Made by a program: the position numbers and the translations under genes. A DNA stretch of 32,360 nucleotides. It comes from an uncultured Eubacteriales bacterium (GTDB taxonomy: Bacteria > Bacillota > Clostridia > Christensenellales > CAG-138). Positions 6,756-15,156 of the stretch are shown here, piece by piece (position 1 is the stretch's first letter; each line of letters starts with the position of its first letter). The stretch spans positions 1 through 32,360 of the forward strand of contig CACWJZ010000024.1 in the NCBI GenBank assembly GCA_902761365.1, read 5' to 3'. The notes beneath the pieces are model-generated. The model saw nothing but the letters and a program-made list of their open reading frames with translations, did no database searches and was not told the origin of the DNA.

Positions 6756-8048
6756 TCACTCGCTTTTTTCCATCAGCGCGCCCATGGCCTCGTCCTCGGA
6801 GAAGGTCACACCCTCCCAGCGGACGTTTTGGGCGTGTTCCACGGTCACGTGGCGCAGGGGCCGCCGCTGCAGGGTGTCCCCGACCCCGGGGCGGATGTCC
6901 AGGGTGCCCACGGGCCAGTCCGTGGCCCGCCGCAGCCGGAAGGAACAGTCCCGGAAGCGGATGCCGTCGATATTTTGGGCCAGCGCGTCGCCCACGATGA
7001 GGATGCCGCCCTCCGCTTCGGCGGCAATGTTTTCAAAGGAAACGTTGCGGATATGGCCGATCTCTGTGTCGGGGTAGCGCCGGTTGGCGGTGATGGCCAC
7101 GGGCTCCGCCTTGCCCCACCAGCCCTTGGGATCGCACAGGTGGGTGTCGATCTGCAGGTGGTGGAAGCGGGCGTTCTCGATGCTGCCCCTATCCCGAAGC
7201 TGCAGGGAGATGGCCCGGTTGGTCCCCCGGATCACGCAGCGGCCCACGTCGATGTCCGTGAACAGGGCCTCGCTCTCGGAGCCGATCTTGAAGGCGGCGG
7301 ACTTGGAGGTGAGCTCGCAGTCGCTGACGCGGATGTTCCGGCAGGGGCCGTACTGGGCGGCGGCCTGGGTGGTCTTCAGCACGATGCAGTCATCGGCGCT
7401 GGTGATGCGGCAGTGGGTGATGGTGACATCACGGCAGGCGTCGGGGTCGATGCCGTCACAGTTGGCCATGCACAGGTTGTTGCTAATGGTGATGCCGTCG
7501 ATCCGCACGCCCCGGCACCCCACCAGGTGCACGGTCCAAAAGGCGCTGTGCTGCAGGGTGACGCCCCTCATGGCGAACCCCTGCACGTTTTCCGTGTACA
7601 GGAGCGGCATCCGGGGATAGAACAGGCCCTCAATATGGTCCCCCGTGATCTCCCCGTAGAAGATTTTTTCGTTCCCGTCGATGGCTCCGGCGCCTGTGAA
7701 GGAGATGCTCTCAGCGTCCAGGGCGTGGATGAACTTCAGCGGCGGGCCGCCGGTATAGTCGCAGCTGGCGTAGGACGGCACATCCCGCCAGGCGTAGGCG
7801 AAATGCCCCCCCTCCGGCAGAAAGGCGTCGAAGCTGTCCGCGGCCTTCCACAGGCTCCCCTCCTCCAGGCGGACCTCCGTGTGGCTGTAGACGCGCACGT
7901 ACCCGGTGCGATAGGTCCGGCCCCCGGGGAAGAGGACCGTGCTGTCGCCCGCCTCGTCCCGGGCCGCCTCCATGGCCGCCCGGACGGCCGGGGTGTCGTC
8001 CGTGACGCCATCGCCCGCGGCGCCGAAGTCCAGGATGTTGAAGCGCAT
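6756..8048 (-). CDS. GH28 family glycosidase (polygalacturonase/rhamnogalacturonase-like)
   Basis: A 430-residue right-handed beta-helix enzyme, expected to hydrolyse galacturonic-acid linkages in pectin fragments. The N-terminus has the helix-capping pattern FGAAGDGVTDDT at 8-19. Catalytic aspartates are seen as NCDGID (Asp198) and SADD (Asp219, Asp220). The usual third and fourth motifs (a GHG-type histidine and RIK) are altered: the histidine region reads FKIGSES at 253-259 and the last one RDRG at 285-288. That suggests a divergent specificity, such as exo-acting or rhamnogalacturonan-directed. There is no signal peptide. It starts three bases after the GH105 stop, and its GGAGGG site lies in the GH105 3' end, so the two are translationally coupled. 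Confidence 0.88.
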   Translation of the reverse strand: MRFNILDFGAAGDGVTDDTPAVRAAMEAARDEAGDSTVLFPGGRTYRTGYVRVYSHTEVRLEEGSLWKAADSFDAFLPEGGHFAYAWRDVPSYASCDYTGGPPLKFIHALDAESISFTGAGAIDGNEKIFYGEITGDHIEGLFYPRMPLLYTENVQGFAMRGVTLQHSAFWTVHLVGCRGVRIDGITISNNLCMANCDGIDPDACRDVTITHCRITSADDCIVLKTTQAAAQYGPCRNIRVSDCELTSKSAAFKIGSESEALFTDIDVGRCVIRGTNRAISLQLRDRGSIENARFHHLQIDTHLCDPKGWWGKAEPVAITANRRYPDTEIGHIRNVSFENIAAEAEGGILIVGDALAQNIDGIRFRDCSFRLRRATDWPVGTLDIRPGVGDTLQRRPLRHVTVEHAQNVRWEGVTFSEDEAMGALMEKSE

Positions 8049-8051
8049 GGG

Positions 8052-9155
8052 TCAGCCCTCCGGCAAGAGGCGCTTCGCTTCCAGCAGGAACAGGAGCGCC
8101 ATGGCCGTGCCGTAGGGCATGGGCCTGAGCTCGATGTTCTTATAGAAATCCACGGACGCCCGGCCCATGGGCGTGCCGTAGGACACCTGCTGGACGGTGC
8201 CGGTCTCGTCGATCAAATCGAGGATGGGATCGAGGGCTTTGAGGGCCGCGGCCCGATACCCCTCGTCCAGAAGCCCCAGGCGCACCCCCGCCAGGAGCCC
8301 GTAGCCGAAGCCGCAGGTGCAGCTGGCCTCCACGTAGGAATCGGGGTCGTCGATGAGGGTATGCCACATGCCAGTGGGGTCCTGATAGCGGACGAGGGCG
8401 TCCGCCTGGCTTTGGAGCACCTCGCGCAGGTAGCGGGTGAGGTAGGGCTCGCACCCGATCATGCCCACCAGCTCCGGGATGGAGGCCGTGAGCCAGCAGT
8501 TCCCCCGGCCCCAGCGGCCCCGGGCGAAGTTGTGGCGGCCCCGGAAGGTCCAGCCGTGGAAGAAGAGGCCCGTCTCCGTGTCCGCCAGATACCGGATGTG
8601 CAGCAGGAACTGGTACTTGGCTTCATCGATCCAGTCCCCTCTCTTCTCGATGCGGCCCATGTTGGCCAGGAACAGCACCGCCATGAACAGGGTGTCGTCC
8701 CACAGCTCCTGGTCGTTCAAAGTGTCCGAGGTCAGGTGCTGGAACCCGCCGCCCTGGGTCTTGGGGAGCTCGTCCACGAGCCACTGGGCCCAGTCCCGGC
8801 AGACGGCCCCGTAGCGCTCGTGGCCGGTGTGCTCGTAGAGGCAGGAGAGGGTCAGCAGGGGGGCGGTGGTGTTCACGTTCCGGCCGGGCAGGCCCTCGGC
8901 GAGGCGCGCCTCGTAATAGGCCGCCAGCTCGTCCAGCACGGCGGGGTCCCCCGTCTGCCGGTAGTATTGCCAAAAGCCGTAGAGGCCCACGCCCTGGGTC
9001 CACTCCCAGTGCCGGTATTTCAGTATCTCCTGGGGCGGCACGGCCGTGGCCTTCATGCCCTCCAGGAACTTTTCGTCGTCCTCATAGAGGACCTCCTTGA
9101 ATTTGCGGATCAGCAGCTGCAGCTTTTGCTCGATGACATCGGTCCTGTTCCCCAT
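8052..9155 (-). CDS. GH105 unsaturated rhamnogalacturonyl hydrolase
   Basis: This roughly 367-residue protein belongs to the (alpha/alpha)6-barrel family typified by YteR and YesR, which hydrate and release the unsaturated galacturonyl residue left by pectate or rhamnogalacturonan lyases. Supporting features are HWEWTQGVGLYGFWQYY at 49-65, LWDDTLFMAVLFLA at 151-164 with the probable catalytic Asp154, and GRWGRGNCWL later. A longer frame opens 57 bases upstream, but ATG at 9155 is preferred because AGGGGAG lies five bases before it and the extra residues fall in the promoter. It is the first gene of the leftward operon and is cytoplasmic. Confidence 0.9.
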   Translation of the reverse strand: MGNRTDVIEQKLQLLIRKFKEVLYEDDEKFLEGMKATAVPPQEILKYRHWEWTQGVGLYGFWQYYRQTGDPAVLDELAAYYEARLAEGLPGRNVNTTAPLLTLSCLYEHTGHERYGAVCRDWAQWLVDELPKTQGGGFQHLTSDTLNDQELWDDTLFMAVLFLANMGRIEKRGDWIDEAKYQFLLHIRYLADTETGLFFHGWTFRGRHNFARGRWGRGNCWLTASIPELVGMIGCEPYLTRYLREVLQSQADALVRYQDPTGMWHTLIDDPDSYVEASCTCGFGYGLLAGVRLGLLDEGYRAAALKALDPILDLIDETGTVQQVSYGTPMGRASVDFYKNIELRPMPYGTAMALLFLLEAKRLLPEG

Positions 9156-9182
9156 AAGGCTCCCCTTCCGTGGCGTTGCCGT

Positions 9183-9193
9183 GATACTGTATC
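9183..9193. promoter_or_regulatory. Operator-like palindrome between the divergent glycosidase operons
   Basis: GATAC-T-GTATC is a perfect 11-base palindrome. It overlaps the -10 box of the leftward promoter and its presumed start point, a typical repressor position. No local regulator gene is adjacent, so its binding protein is unknown. Confidence 0.35.
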
Positions 9194-9219
9194 TTACCAT
9201 TTCACGCGGCAAAAATCAA
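9191..9219 (-). promoter_or_regulatory. Promoter of the GH105-GH28-GH51 operon
   Basis: Read leftward, TTGATT at 9219-9214 and TAAGAT at 9196-9191 are separated by 17 bases. The -10 lies about 35 bases before the GH105 start. It is back to back with the rightward promoter. Confidence 0.5.
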
Positions 9220-9226
9220 ACAAAGC

Positions 9227-9255
9227 TTGCAAGGGTTTTGGCCTTATCCTATAAT
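9227..9255 (+). promoter_or_regulatory. Promoter of the GH27-GH29 operon
   Basis: TTGCAA at 9227-9232 and a consensus TATAAT at 9250-9255 are spaced by 17 bases, close to the ideal housekeeping sigma promoter. The GH27 start follows 25 bases later with a GGGGAGG site. Confidence 0.75.
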
Positions 9256-9280
9256 GAAGAAAACGGTGGGGAGGGATCGC

Positions 9281-10540
9281 ATGGATACGAGCCGAGCGCC
9301 CATGGGATGGAACAGCTGGGATTGCTACGGGGCCGCGGTGACGGAAAAGATCGTCCTGCAAAACGCGGCCTATATGGCCGAGCATCTGCGGCCCTTGGGC
9401 TACACCTATGTGGTGGTGGACATCCAGTGGTCCGCGCCTCAGGCCAGGAACAACGAGTACATCCCCTTCACGGAGCTGGAGATGGACGAGTATGGGCGCC
9501 TTTTGCCGGCGGCCAACCGCTTCCCCTCCGCGGCGGGGGGCAAGGGCTTCGGCCCCCTGGCGGCGAAGATTCATGGCATGGGGCTGCAGTTCGGCATCCA
9601 TATCATGCGGGGCATCCCCCGGCAGGCGGTCCACCGCAACACGAGGATTTTGGGTACCGACCGAAGGGCGCGGGACATCGCCGCCACGGACAGCATCTGT
9701 TCCTGGAACACGGACATGTACGGGGTGGACCCCCAGAAGGACGGGGCCCCGGCGTATTATGAGAGCCTCTTTGCCCTGTACGCCGCCTGGGGCGTGGACT
9801 TCATCAAGCTGGACGACATCTGTCGGGAGCTGCCGAGGGCGGAGGCGGAGCTGCTGCTGATCGCGGATGCCCTTCGCGGCTGCGGGCGGGAGATGGTGCT
9901 GAGCCTGTCCCCCGGGCCCGCCCTGCCCGAGAAGGCGGAGCTCTATAAGCAGGCGGCCCACATGTGGCGCATCACGGACGATTTCTGGGACGAGTGGCGG
10001 CTCCTCTATGATATGTTCGACCGGGCCGAGACCTGGTGCATCCACGCAGGCAACGGCCGCTGGCCGGACGCCGACATGCTGCCGGTGGGGCCCATCCGGC
10101 AGGTCTACGATCCCGCCGAGCGCACCCGATTCACCCGGGCGGAGCAGCGCACCATGATGACCCTCTGGTGCATCCTGCGCTCCCCGCTGATGATCGGCGG
10201 GGAGATGACCGGGTTCGATCCCTTCACCCTGGGCCTGCTGACCAACCGAAATATCCTGGACATGCACCGGCTGGCCCGCCATAGCCACCCCGTGTGGCGG
10301 CGTCGGGCGGCGGGGACGGAATGGGTCCTCTGGACGGCGGCCTGCGCGGAAGGGGGGACCTACGGCGCCTTGTTCAACATGGGCGAGGGGGACGCCCAGC
10401 TGGCGCTGCCCCTGGAGGAGCTGGAGCTTCGGGGACCCCTGTCCTGCACGGACCTATGGACCGGGCGGCAGGATGCGGTGGCCGGGTCTCTACAACTGAC
10501 CGTCGAAAAGCACGGGGTCGCGGCGTTCCTGCTGCGGTGA
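9281..10540 (+). CDS. GH27 alpha-galactosidase family enzyme, intracellular
   Basis: A 419-residue TIM-barrel protein expected to release alpha-galactosyl (or beta-arabinopyranosyl) residues. The start MGWNSWDCYG at 8-17 is diagnostic. The nucleophile is probably Asp178 in DFIKLDD and the acid/base Asp234 in WRITDDFWDEW. It ends in a small beta-sandwich domain (after about residue 340). ATG at 9281 is chosen over an earlier in-frame ATG at 9227 because the earlier one lies inside the -35 box and has no ribosome binding site. No signal peptide. It heads a rightward operon with the GH29 gene 40 bases downstream, and diverges from the pectin operon. Confidence 0.92.
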   Translation: MDTSRAPMGWNSWDCYGAAVTEKIVLQNAAYMAEHLRPLGYTYVVVDIQWSAPQARNNEYIPFTELEMDEYGRLLPAANRFPSAAGGKGFGPLAAKIHGMGLQFGIHIMRGIPRQAVHRNTRILGTDRRARDIAATDSICSWNTDMYGVDPQKDGAPAYYESLFALYAAWGVDFIKLDDICRELPRAEAELLLIADALRGCGREMVLSLSPGPALPEKAELYKQAAHMWRITDDFWDEWRLLYDMFDRAETWCIHAGNGRWPDADMLPVGPIRQVYDPAERTRFTRAEQRTMMTLWCILRSPLMIGGEMTGFDPFTLGLLTNRNILDMHRLARHSHPVWRRRAAGTEWVLWTAACAEGGTYGALFNMGEGDAQLALPLEELELRGPLSCTDLWTGRQDAVAGSLQLTVEKHGVAAFLLR

Positions 10541-10580
10541 AGCAAAAATAGATTTTATCTCAAAAGGGGGAGCAAGCCAT

Positions 10581-12059
10581 ATGACAGCGGAAGAAAGGAT
10601 ATTGGCCTATGTGGATAAGGTCATCGGGGAAGGGCCCTACAGCGCGGACTGGGCGTCCCTGGCGCAGGCGCCGGAGCCCGCCTGGTTCCGGGAGCGGCGG
10701 CTGGGCATCTTCATCCACTGGGGCGTCTACAGCGTCCCCGCCTTCTCCAACGAGTGGTACCCCCGGGAGATGTACATGCCCGGGATGCGGGCCTACGAGC
10801 ACCATCTTAAAACATACGGGCCCCCGGATAAGTTCGGCTACAAGGATTTCATCCCCCGGTTCACGGGGGAGCGCTTCGACGCGGCGGCCTGGGTCCGGCT
10901 CTTCCGGGAGGCCGGGGCCGGGTACATGTTCCCCGTGGCGGAGCATCACGACGGGTTCCAGATGTACAACAGCGAGCTCTCCCGGTGGAACGCGGCCCAG
11001 ATGGGCCCCCATCGGGACGTGCTGGGCGAGCTGAAGGCAGCCGCTGAACGGGAGGGGCTCCTTTTCTGCGCCTCCTCCCACCGGGCGGAGCACTGGTTCT
11101 TCCTGGGCCACGGCAAGGAGATAGAGAGCGACGTGAAGGAGCCCCTGAAGAAGGGCGACTTCTACTGGCCGGCCATGCCCGAGGGGGCCCTGGACGACCT
11201 CTTTTCCGAGCCCTATCCCAGCGCCGAATTTTTGGACGACTGGCTGGCCCGGACCGCGGAGCTCATCGTGAACTACCGGCCCCGGCTCCTGTATTTTGAC
11301 TGGTGGATCCAGCATGAGGCCTTCAAGCCCTATCTCAAAAAGCTGCTGGCCTTCTACTACAACCTGGGCGTCTGGGACGGTACCCCCGTGCGGGTGTGCT
11401 ACAAGCACGACGCCCTGCCCTTCGGCGTGGGCATCCCCGAGGTGGAGCGGGGCGGCTTTGCGGACGCCAAGCCCTTCCTGTGGCAGACGGACACCGCCGT
11501 GGCCCGGAACGCCTGGTGCTACACCACCGAGCTTGAGTATAAGAGCAGCCGGGAGATCGTCCAGACCCTGGTGGACGCCGTGAGCAAGGGCGGGAATCTG
11601 CTGCTGAACATCGGCCCGAAGCCGGACGGCACCATTCCTGAGCCGGATCGGCGGCTCCTGGAGGAGCTGGGCGCCTGGATGCGGGTCAACCGGGAGGCCA
11701 TCGACGGGGCCAAGCCCTGGCGGATCGCCGGGGAGGGGCCCACCGTGCGGCAGGAGGGCCAGTTCACCGACAAGGCGGAGACCCCCTACTGCGCCAGGGA
11801 CTTCCGCTTCACCGCGGCCAACGGCTGCGTCTATGCCATGGCCCTGCGCTGCCCCGAGGACGGCCGCTTCCTGATCCGGTCCCTGGGCAAGAGCCCCGAC
11901 CAGAACCTTCCCGCCTTCCACGGCATCCTCCGGGATGTCACCATCCTGGGCTGGGAGCAGGTGCCCGTCCAATGGCACGCCGATTTGGACGGCCTGCACG
12001 TCTGCGCCCCGGGCGTGGCTTCCGATATGCCCATCACCCTTCGGATCGCGGTGGAATGA
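10581..12059 (+). CDS. GH29 alpha-L-fucosidase, intracellular
   Basis: This 492-residue enzyme should remove terminal alpha-L-fucose from oligosaccharides such as xyloglucan, rhamnogalacturonan or host glycans, with retention. Family motifs are in order: RLGIFIHWGVYSVPAF with NEWY at 40-60, the fucose-binding EHHDGF at 121-126, and the probable nucleophile Asp240 in RLLYFDWW. The segment GGNLLLNIGPKPDG, typical of the barrel end, is present, followed by a C-terminal beta domain. No signal peptide. An AGGGGGAG site precedes ATG. The reading frame is intact and GC-rich, like the adjacent GH27. No terminator is obvious after it; a new promoter starts about 30 bases on. Confidence 0.93.
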   Translation: MTAEERILAYVDKVIGEGPYSADWASLAQAPEPAWFRERRLGIFIHWGVYSVPAFSNEWYPREMYMPGMRAYEHHLKTYGPPDKFGYKDFIPRFTGERFDAAAWVRLFREAGAGYMFPVAEHHDGFQMYNSELSRWNAAQMGPHRDVLGELKAAAEREGLLFCASSHRAEHWFFLGHGKEIESDVKEPLKKGDFYWPAMPEGALDDLFSEPYPSAEFLDDWLARTAELIVNYRPRLLYFDWWIQHEAFKPYLKKLLAFYYNLGVWDGTPVRVCYKHDALPFGVGIPEVERGGFADAKPFLWQTDTAVARNAWCYTTELEYKSSREIVQTLVDAVSKGGNLLLNIGPKPDGTIPEPDRRLLEELGAWMRVNREAIDGAKPWRIAGEGPTVRQEGQFTDKAETPYCARDFRFTAANGCVYAMALRCPEDGRFLIRSLGKSPDQNLPAFHGILRDVTILGWEQVPVQWHADLDGLHVCAPGVASDMPITLRIAVE

Positions 12060-12091
12060 GCGCCATCGACAAAACACGCGCAGCTCTGCCC

Positions 12092-12120
12092 TTGCTTTTT
12101 CCCTGAGTTGCGGGTAAAAT
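12092..12120 (+). promoter_or_regulatory. Promoter of the flavodoxin gene
   Basis: TTGCTT at 12092-12097 and TAAAAT at 12115-12120 are 17 bases apart, 35 bases before the flavodoxin start. This separates the flavodoxin transcript from GH29. Confidence 0.6.
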
Positions 12121-12154
12121 CTGAGACAAGAGCGATCCAAAGGAGGAGACGGAT

Positions 12155-12607
12155 ATGAAGACATTGGTGGCCTATTTCAGCGCCCAGGGGACTACGGCGG
12201 CCCTGGCCAGGGAGCTGGCGGCAAAGACGGGGGCGGACCTGTTCGAGATCGTGCCCCGGGAACCCTATTCGGCCGCGGACATTACGTGGACCAACCCCCT
12301 GGCCCGCTGCAACCGGGAGAAGATCGGCAAAAAGGACGTGCCCGTGGCGGGGACCGTGGCGGATTGGGAGAGCTATGATCGGGTGTATCTGGGCTTCCCC
12401 ATCTGGTACTACGGCGCGCCCAACGTGGTCAACACCTTCTGCAAGGGCTACGATTGGCAGGGCAAGCGGGTGGCGCTCTTCGCCACCTCCGGCGGCAGCG
12501 GCATCGGCCGGACCGTGGAGAAGCTCCGGCCCTATGTGGCGGGCGGGGAGATCGTGAAGGCAGAGGTCATCCGGGGCGGGAAGACCCTGGACGATATTCT
12601 CCTCTAA
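12155..12607 (+). CDS. Flavodoxin
   Basis: A 150-residue single-domain FMN protein that carries low-potential electrons in the cytoplasm. The phosphate-binding loop follows the first strand (LVAYFSAQGTTAALA at 4-18, with the T-rich turn), the isoalloxazine-flanking loops are GFPIWYYGAPN and FATSGGSGIG. Length and ending match the flavodoxin_4 type common in Clostridia, which is often annotated as a ferredoxin substitute or NADPH-linked partner. AAAGGAGGAG precedes ATG. The metallophosphoesterase gene starts one base after its stop, so they are probably co-transcribed without an evident functional link. Confidence 0.9.
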   Translation: MKTLVAYFSAQGTTAALARELAAKTGADLFEIVPREPYSAADITWTNPLARCNREKIGKKDVPVAGTVADWESYDRVYLGFPIWYYGAPNVVNTFCKGYDWQGKRVALFATSGGSGIGRTVEKLRPYVAGGEIVKAEVIRGGKTLDDILL

Positions 12608-12608
12608 C

Positions 12609-13733
12609 ATGGCCTTTTGGTTCCTGCTCATCGGAGCCGTGCTGGCGCTGTTCGCCGCAGGGCTCCTCTATATCTCCTTTCGCGCGGCCCATTTTCCGGC
12701 GGTGCAGCGGCTGGCTCGGGGCAGCCGGGCCCGGGCGCGGCTTTTGTGCATGCTGGGCTTCGCCGCCCTGACCGCCCTGTTGTGGTGCGTCCTGAACCTG
12801 ATGAACGCGGTGGTCTGCTTCCTCCACCTGGTCCTGTTCTGGATGATCTGCGATCTGGTCGCCTATATGGTTTCGAAGATCCGCCACCGGGCGCCGAAGC
12901 GCCATTGGGCGGGGGCGGCGGCCCTGATCCTGTGCGCCCTGTGGCTCGCAGGGGGCTGGGTGGCGGACCACAGGGTGTGGGAAACGGACTACACTTTCAC
13001 ATCCCCCAAGGTGGACCGGGAGATCCGGCTGGTGCAGATCAGTGATTCTCACATCGGGGCCACCTTCCATGCTGACGGGTTTTTGCGGCATATCGAGCGG
13101 ATCAACGCTCTGCGGCCGGACGTGGTGGTGGTGACGGGGGACTTCGTGGACGACGACACCTCCCGCGAGGACATGCTGGACGCCTGCGCCGCGTTGGGGG
13201 AGGTGACCGCGCCCTACGGGGTCTTCTTCGTCTTCGGCAACCACGACAAGGGCTATTATAGCGTATCCAGCCGGGGCTGGACCGGGGCGGAGCTGCGGGC
13301 GGCCCTGGAGGAGGCCGGGGTCCATGTGCTGGAGGATCGATGCGTTAACGTGGGCGAATCGTTGTCCATCGCCGGTCGGAAGGACCGCTCCCAGGAGCAG
13401 CGGGGCGACGGGCGGCTGAGCGCCCAGGAGCTCCTGTCCGCCGTGGACCGGAGCCGGTACATCATCCTTTTAGATCATCAGCCCCACGACTTCGATGGGG
13501 AGGCGGCCGCCGGCGCGGACCTGGTCCTGTGCGGCCACACCCACGGGGGCCAGTTCATCCCCATCCGCCACGTGGGCGAGTGGCTGGGGGAGAACGCCCT
13601 TCGATACGGCCACGAGCGGCGGCAGGGCACGGATTTCGTCGTCTCCTCCGGCATCAGCAACTGGGCCTTCCGCTTCAAGACCGGCTGCCGCTCCGAGATC
13701 GTCCTCATCACCCTGCAGCCACAAAACGGCTGA
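12609..13733 (+). CDS. Membrane-anchored metallophosphoesterase (YkuE/YaeI-like)
   Basis: This 374-residue protein has an N-terminal hydrophobic part with about three or four membrane helices (residues 2-24, 46-64, 66-88 and 102-118) and a calcineurin-like phosphoesterase domain. The metal-binding motifs are complete: QISDSHIG at 143-150, VVTGDFVDDD at 174-183, FGNHDKG at 209-215, DHQPH, and CGHTHGGQ. Relatives act on nucleotide-linked lipids or cyclic nucleotides at the membrane; the substrate here is unknown. There is no clear ribosome binding site: the ATG comes one base after the flavodoxin stop, implying translational coupling. Confidence 0.88.
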   Translation: MAFWFLLIGAVLALFAAGLLYISFRAAHFPAVQRLARGSRARARLLCMLGFAALTALLWCVLNLMNAVVCFLHLVLFWMICDLVAYMVSKIRHRAPKRHWAGAAALILCALWLAGGWVADHRVWETDYTFTSPKVDREIRLVQISDSHIGATFHADGFLRHIERINALRPDVVVVTGDFVDDDTSREDMLDACAALGEVTAPYGVFFVFGNHDKGYYSVSSRGWTGAELRAALEEAGVHVLEDRCVNVGESLSIAGRKDRSQEQRGDGRLSAQELLSAVDRSRYIILLDHQPHDFDGEAAAGADLVLCGHTHGGQFIPIRHVGEWLGENALRYGHERRQGTDFVVSSGISNWAFRFKTGCRSEIVLITLQPQNG

Positions 13734-13759
13734 TCGCCCTTTCTTTCTCGCACCTCCTA

Positions 13760-13768
13760 TGGTATACT
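13760..13768 (+). promoter_or_regulatory. Extended -10 promoter of the DUF1653 gene
   Basis: TG-G-TATACT at 13760-13768 is a full extended -10 element 29 bases before the start codon. The -35 position (TTTCTT) is poor, as is usual for this promoter type. Confidence 0.5.
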
Positions 13769-13797
13769 CATATATCATATGTTTCGGGAGGTGCCCC

Positions 13798-14037
13798 ATG
13801 ACCTACGAGGAAGCCCTGCGGACCATACGCCCCGGCCGCTACCGTCATTTCAAGGGCCGGGAGTATGAGGTGCTGTTCATCGCCCGCCATTCGGAGGATG
13901 AGTCGCCCCTGGTGGTCTACCGGGCTCTCTACGGTGATTTCGGTCTCTGGGTGCGGCCCGCCCACATGTGGAACGAGACCGTCATCCGGGACGGGCGGAC
14001 CTATACCCGCTTCGTGCGGGTGGACGGACAGGACTGA
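13798..14037 (+). CDS. DUF1653 family small protein
   Basis: A 79-residue cytoplasmic protein with the family pattern: PGRYRHFKGREYEVLFIARHSED at 12-34, then LVVYRALYGDFGLWVRPAHMWNE and a conserved FVRV ending. DUF1653 proteins are small beta-rich domains of unknown role, widely present in bacteria. The GGGAGG site and the extended -10 promoter fix the start at 13798. The DUF218 lipoprotein gene follows 23 bases on. Confidence 0.85.
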   Translation: MTYEEALRTIRPGRYRHFKGREYEVLFIARHSEDESPLVVYRALYGDFGLWVRPAHMWNETVIRDGRTYTRFVRVDGQD

Positions 14038-14060
14038 ACCATGAACGGGAGGAAAATCTC

Positions 14061-15122
14061 ATGAAACGCGTCCTATGCTGTCTTTTGCTGGGGGCCATGT
14101 TCCTGTCCCTCTGCTGCTGCACGCCGAATCCGCCCGTCGAATCGGCTGCAACGACTCCTTCCGAACCCATAACCACGGCGGTGCCTATGATCATCCCGGC
14201 GTCGCCGGAGACCCCGGCGCCCACGGCACCGCCCACCCCGGCGCCCACACCCGTCCCCACGGACACGCCTGCGCCTACAGACACGCCCGTGCCCACGGAT
14301 ACGCCTGCGCCCACGGCGCCCCCAACGCCTACCCCGGTGCCGCGGCCCGTGGTGGAGATCGTGGAGGAGATGGCCGTGTACTATGCCCGAGACGGGGAAA
14401 AGGCCTGGGGAAGGGTGGAAGAACTGCTGCAGGAGATGGCCGGCGTGGATCCGGTGGCGGCGCAGAAGTGGACCGAGATCATGGACCGCTGGCGGACGCT
14501 GGACGAGCGGGTCACCGTCAACCGCTCCGTCCTGCCCGACGGCCTGCCGGACACCAACGAGCTTTGCATCGTGACCCTGGGCTATTCCCTCAACGCCGAC
14601 GGCACCATTAAGGACCATCTGAAGGCCCGACTGAAGGTGGCGGTCAAGAGCGCCAGGAAATACCCCCAGGCCTACATCCTCTGCACCGGCGGCTCCACCG
14701 CTTCTCGGAAGAAGGACTATACGGAGGCGGGGCAGATGTCGGAGTATCTTCAGAAGCAGAAGATCAGCAAAAAGCGCATCCTCACGGAGAAGCGGGCCCA
14801 CACCACGGCCCAGAACGCCCACAACAGCCTGGACCTGCTCTTGAAGAACCATCCCGAGGTCAAGTACGTGGCCGTGGTCTCCGGCGATTACCACGTCCGG
14901 GTGGGGGTGCTGCTCTTCGAGGCGGACCTCATTCTGCGGACGGAGCCGGGCGGCACGCCGCCCATCACGGTAATCTCCAACGCCGGCTCCAAGACCTCCA
15001 AAAACGACTTGTCCCAGCAGTACCGGGCGGGGGGCCTTATCGAGCTGGCAGGCAACGTCGAGGCGGCCCAGCAGCTGTACAACAACCGGTACGATATGAA
15101 CAAATACCCGCCTTTGCCCTGA
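14061..15122 (+). CDS. Exported DUF218 (YdcF/SanA-like) protein with Pro/Thr-rich linker
   Basis: This 353-residue protein starts with a signal sequence ending in LSLCCCT at 16-21. The cysteines suggest a lipoprotein, although the lipobox is atypical because the residue before Cys is not Gly, Ala or Ser. Residues 49-96 are a low-complexity Pro/Thr linker in TDTPAP-like units, which spans the wall. The DUF218 domain occupies about 165-353, with VTLGYSLN, ILCTGGST, AHTTAQNA and VVSGDYHVRV. Relatives are implicated in envelope integrity and vancomycin tolerance, without a proven reaction. GGGAGG precedes ATG. The patatin gene follows in the same direction. Confidence 0.85.
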   Translation: MKRVLCCLLLGAMFLSLCCCTPNPPVESAATTPSEPITTAVPMIIPASPETPAPTAPPTPAPTPVPTDTPAPTDTPVPTDTPAPTAPPTPTPVPRPVVEIVEEMAVYYARDGEKAWGRVEELLQEMAGVDPVAAQKWTEIMDRWRTLDERVTVNRSVLPDGLPDTNELCIVTLGYSLNADGTIKDHLKARLKVAVKSARKYPQAYILCTGGSTASRKKDYTEAGQMSEYLQKQKISKKRILTEKRAHTTAQNAHNSLDLLLKNHPEVKYVAVVSGDYHVRVGVLLFEADLILRTEPGGTPPITVISNAGSKTSKNDLSQQYRAGGLIELAGNVEAAQQLYNNRYDMNKYPPLP

Positions 15123-15156
15123 GGGCCGGGGCAATCGAAAGACGGAGCAGGCGCCC

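Noticed and set aside
6828-9254. 808-codon rightward open frame opposite GH28 and GH105
   Set aside because: It is the antisense of two well-supported glycosidase genes. It is rich in Gly, Val, His and Pro, as GC-rich shadow frames are, and has no domain.
9227-9280. Earlier ATG for GH27
   Set aside because: It lies in the -35 box of the promoter and lacks a ribosome binding site; the family motif starts just after the ATG at 9281.
10560-12164. 534-codon leftward frame opposite GH29
   Set aside because: Shadow of GH29; no family motif, and the rightward frame has all fucosidase signatures.
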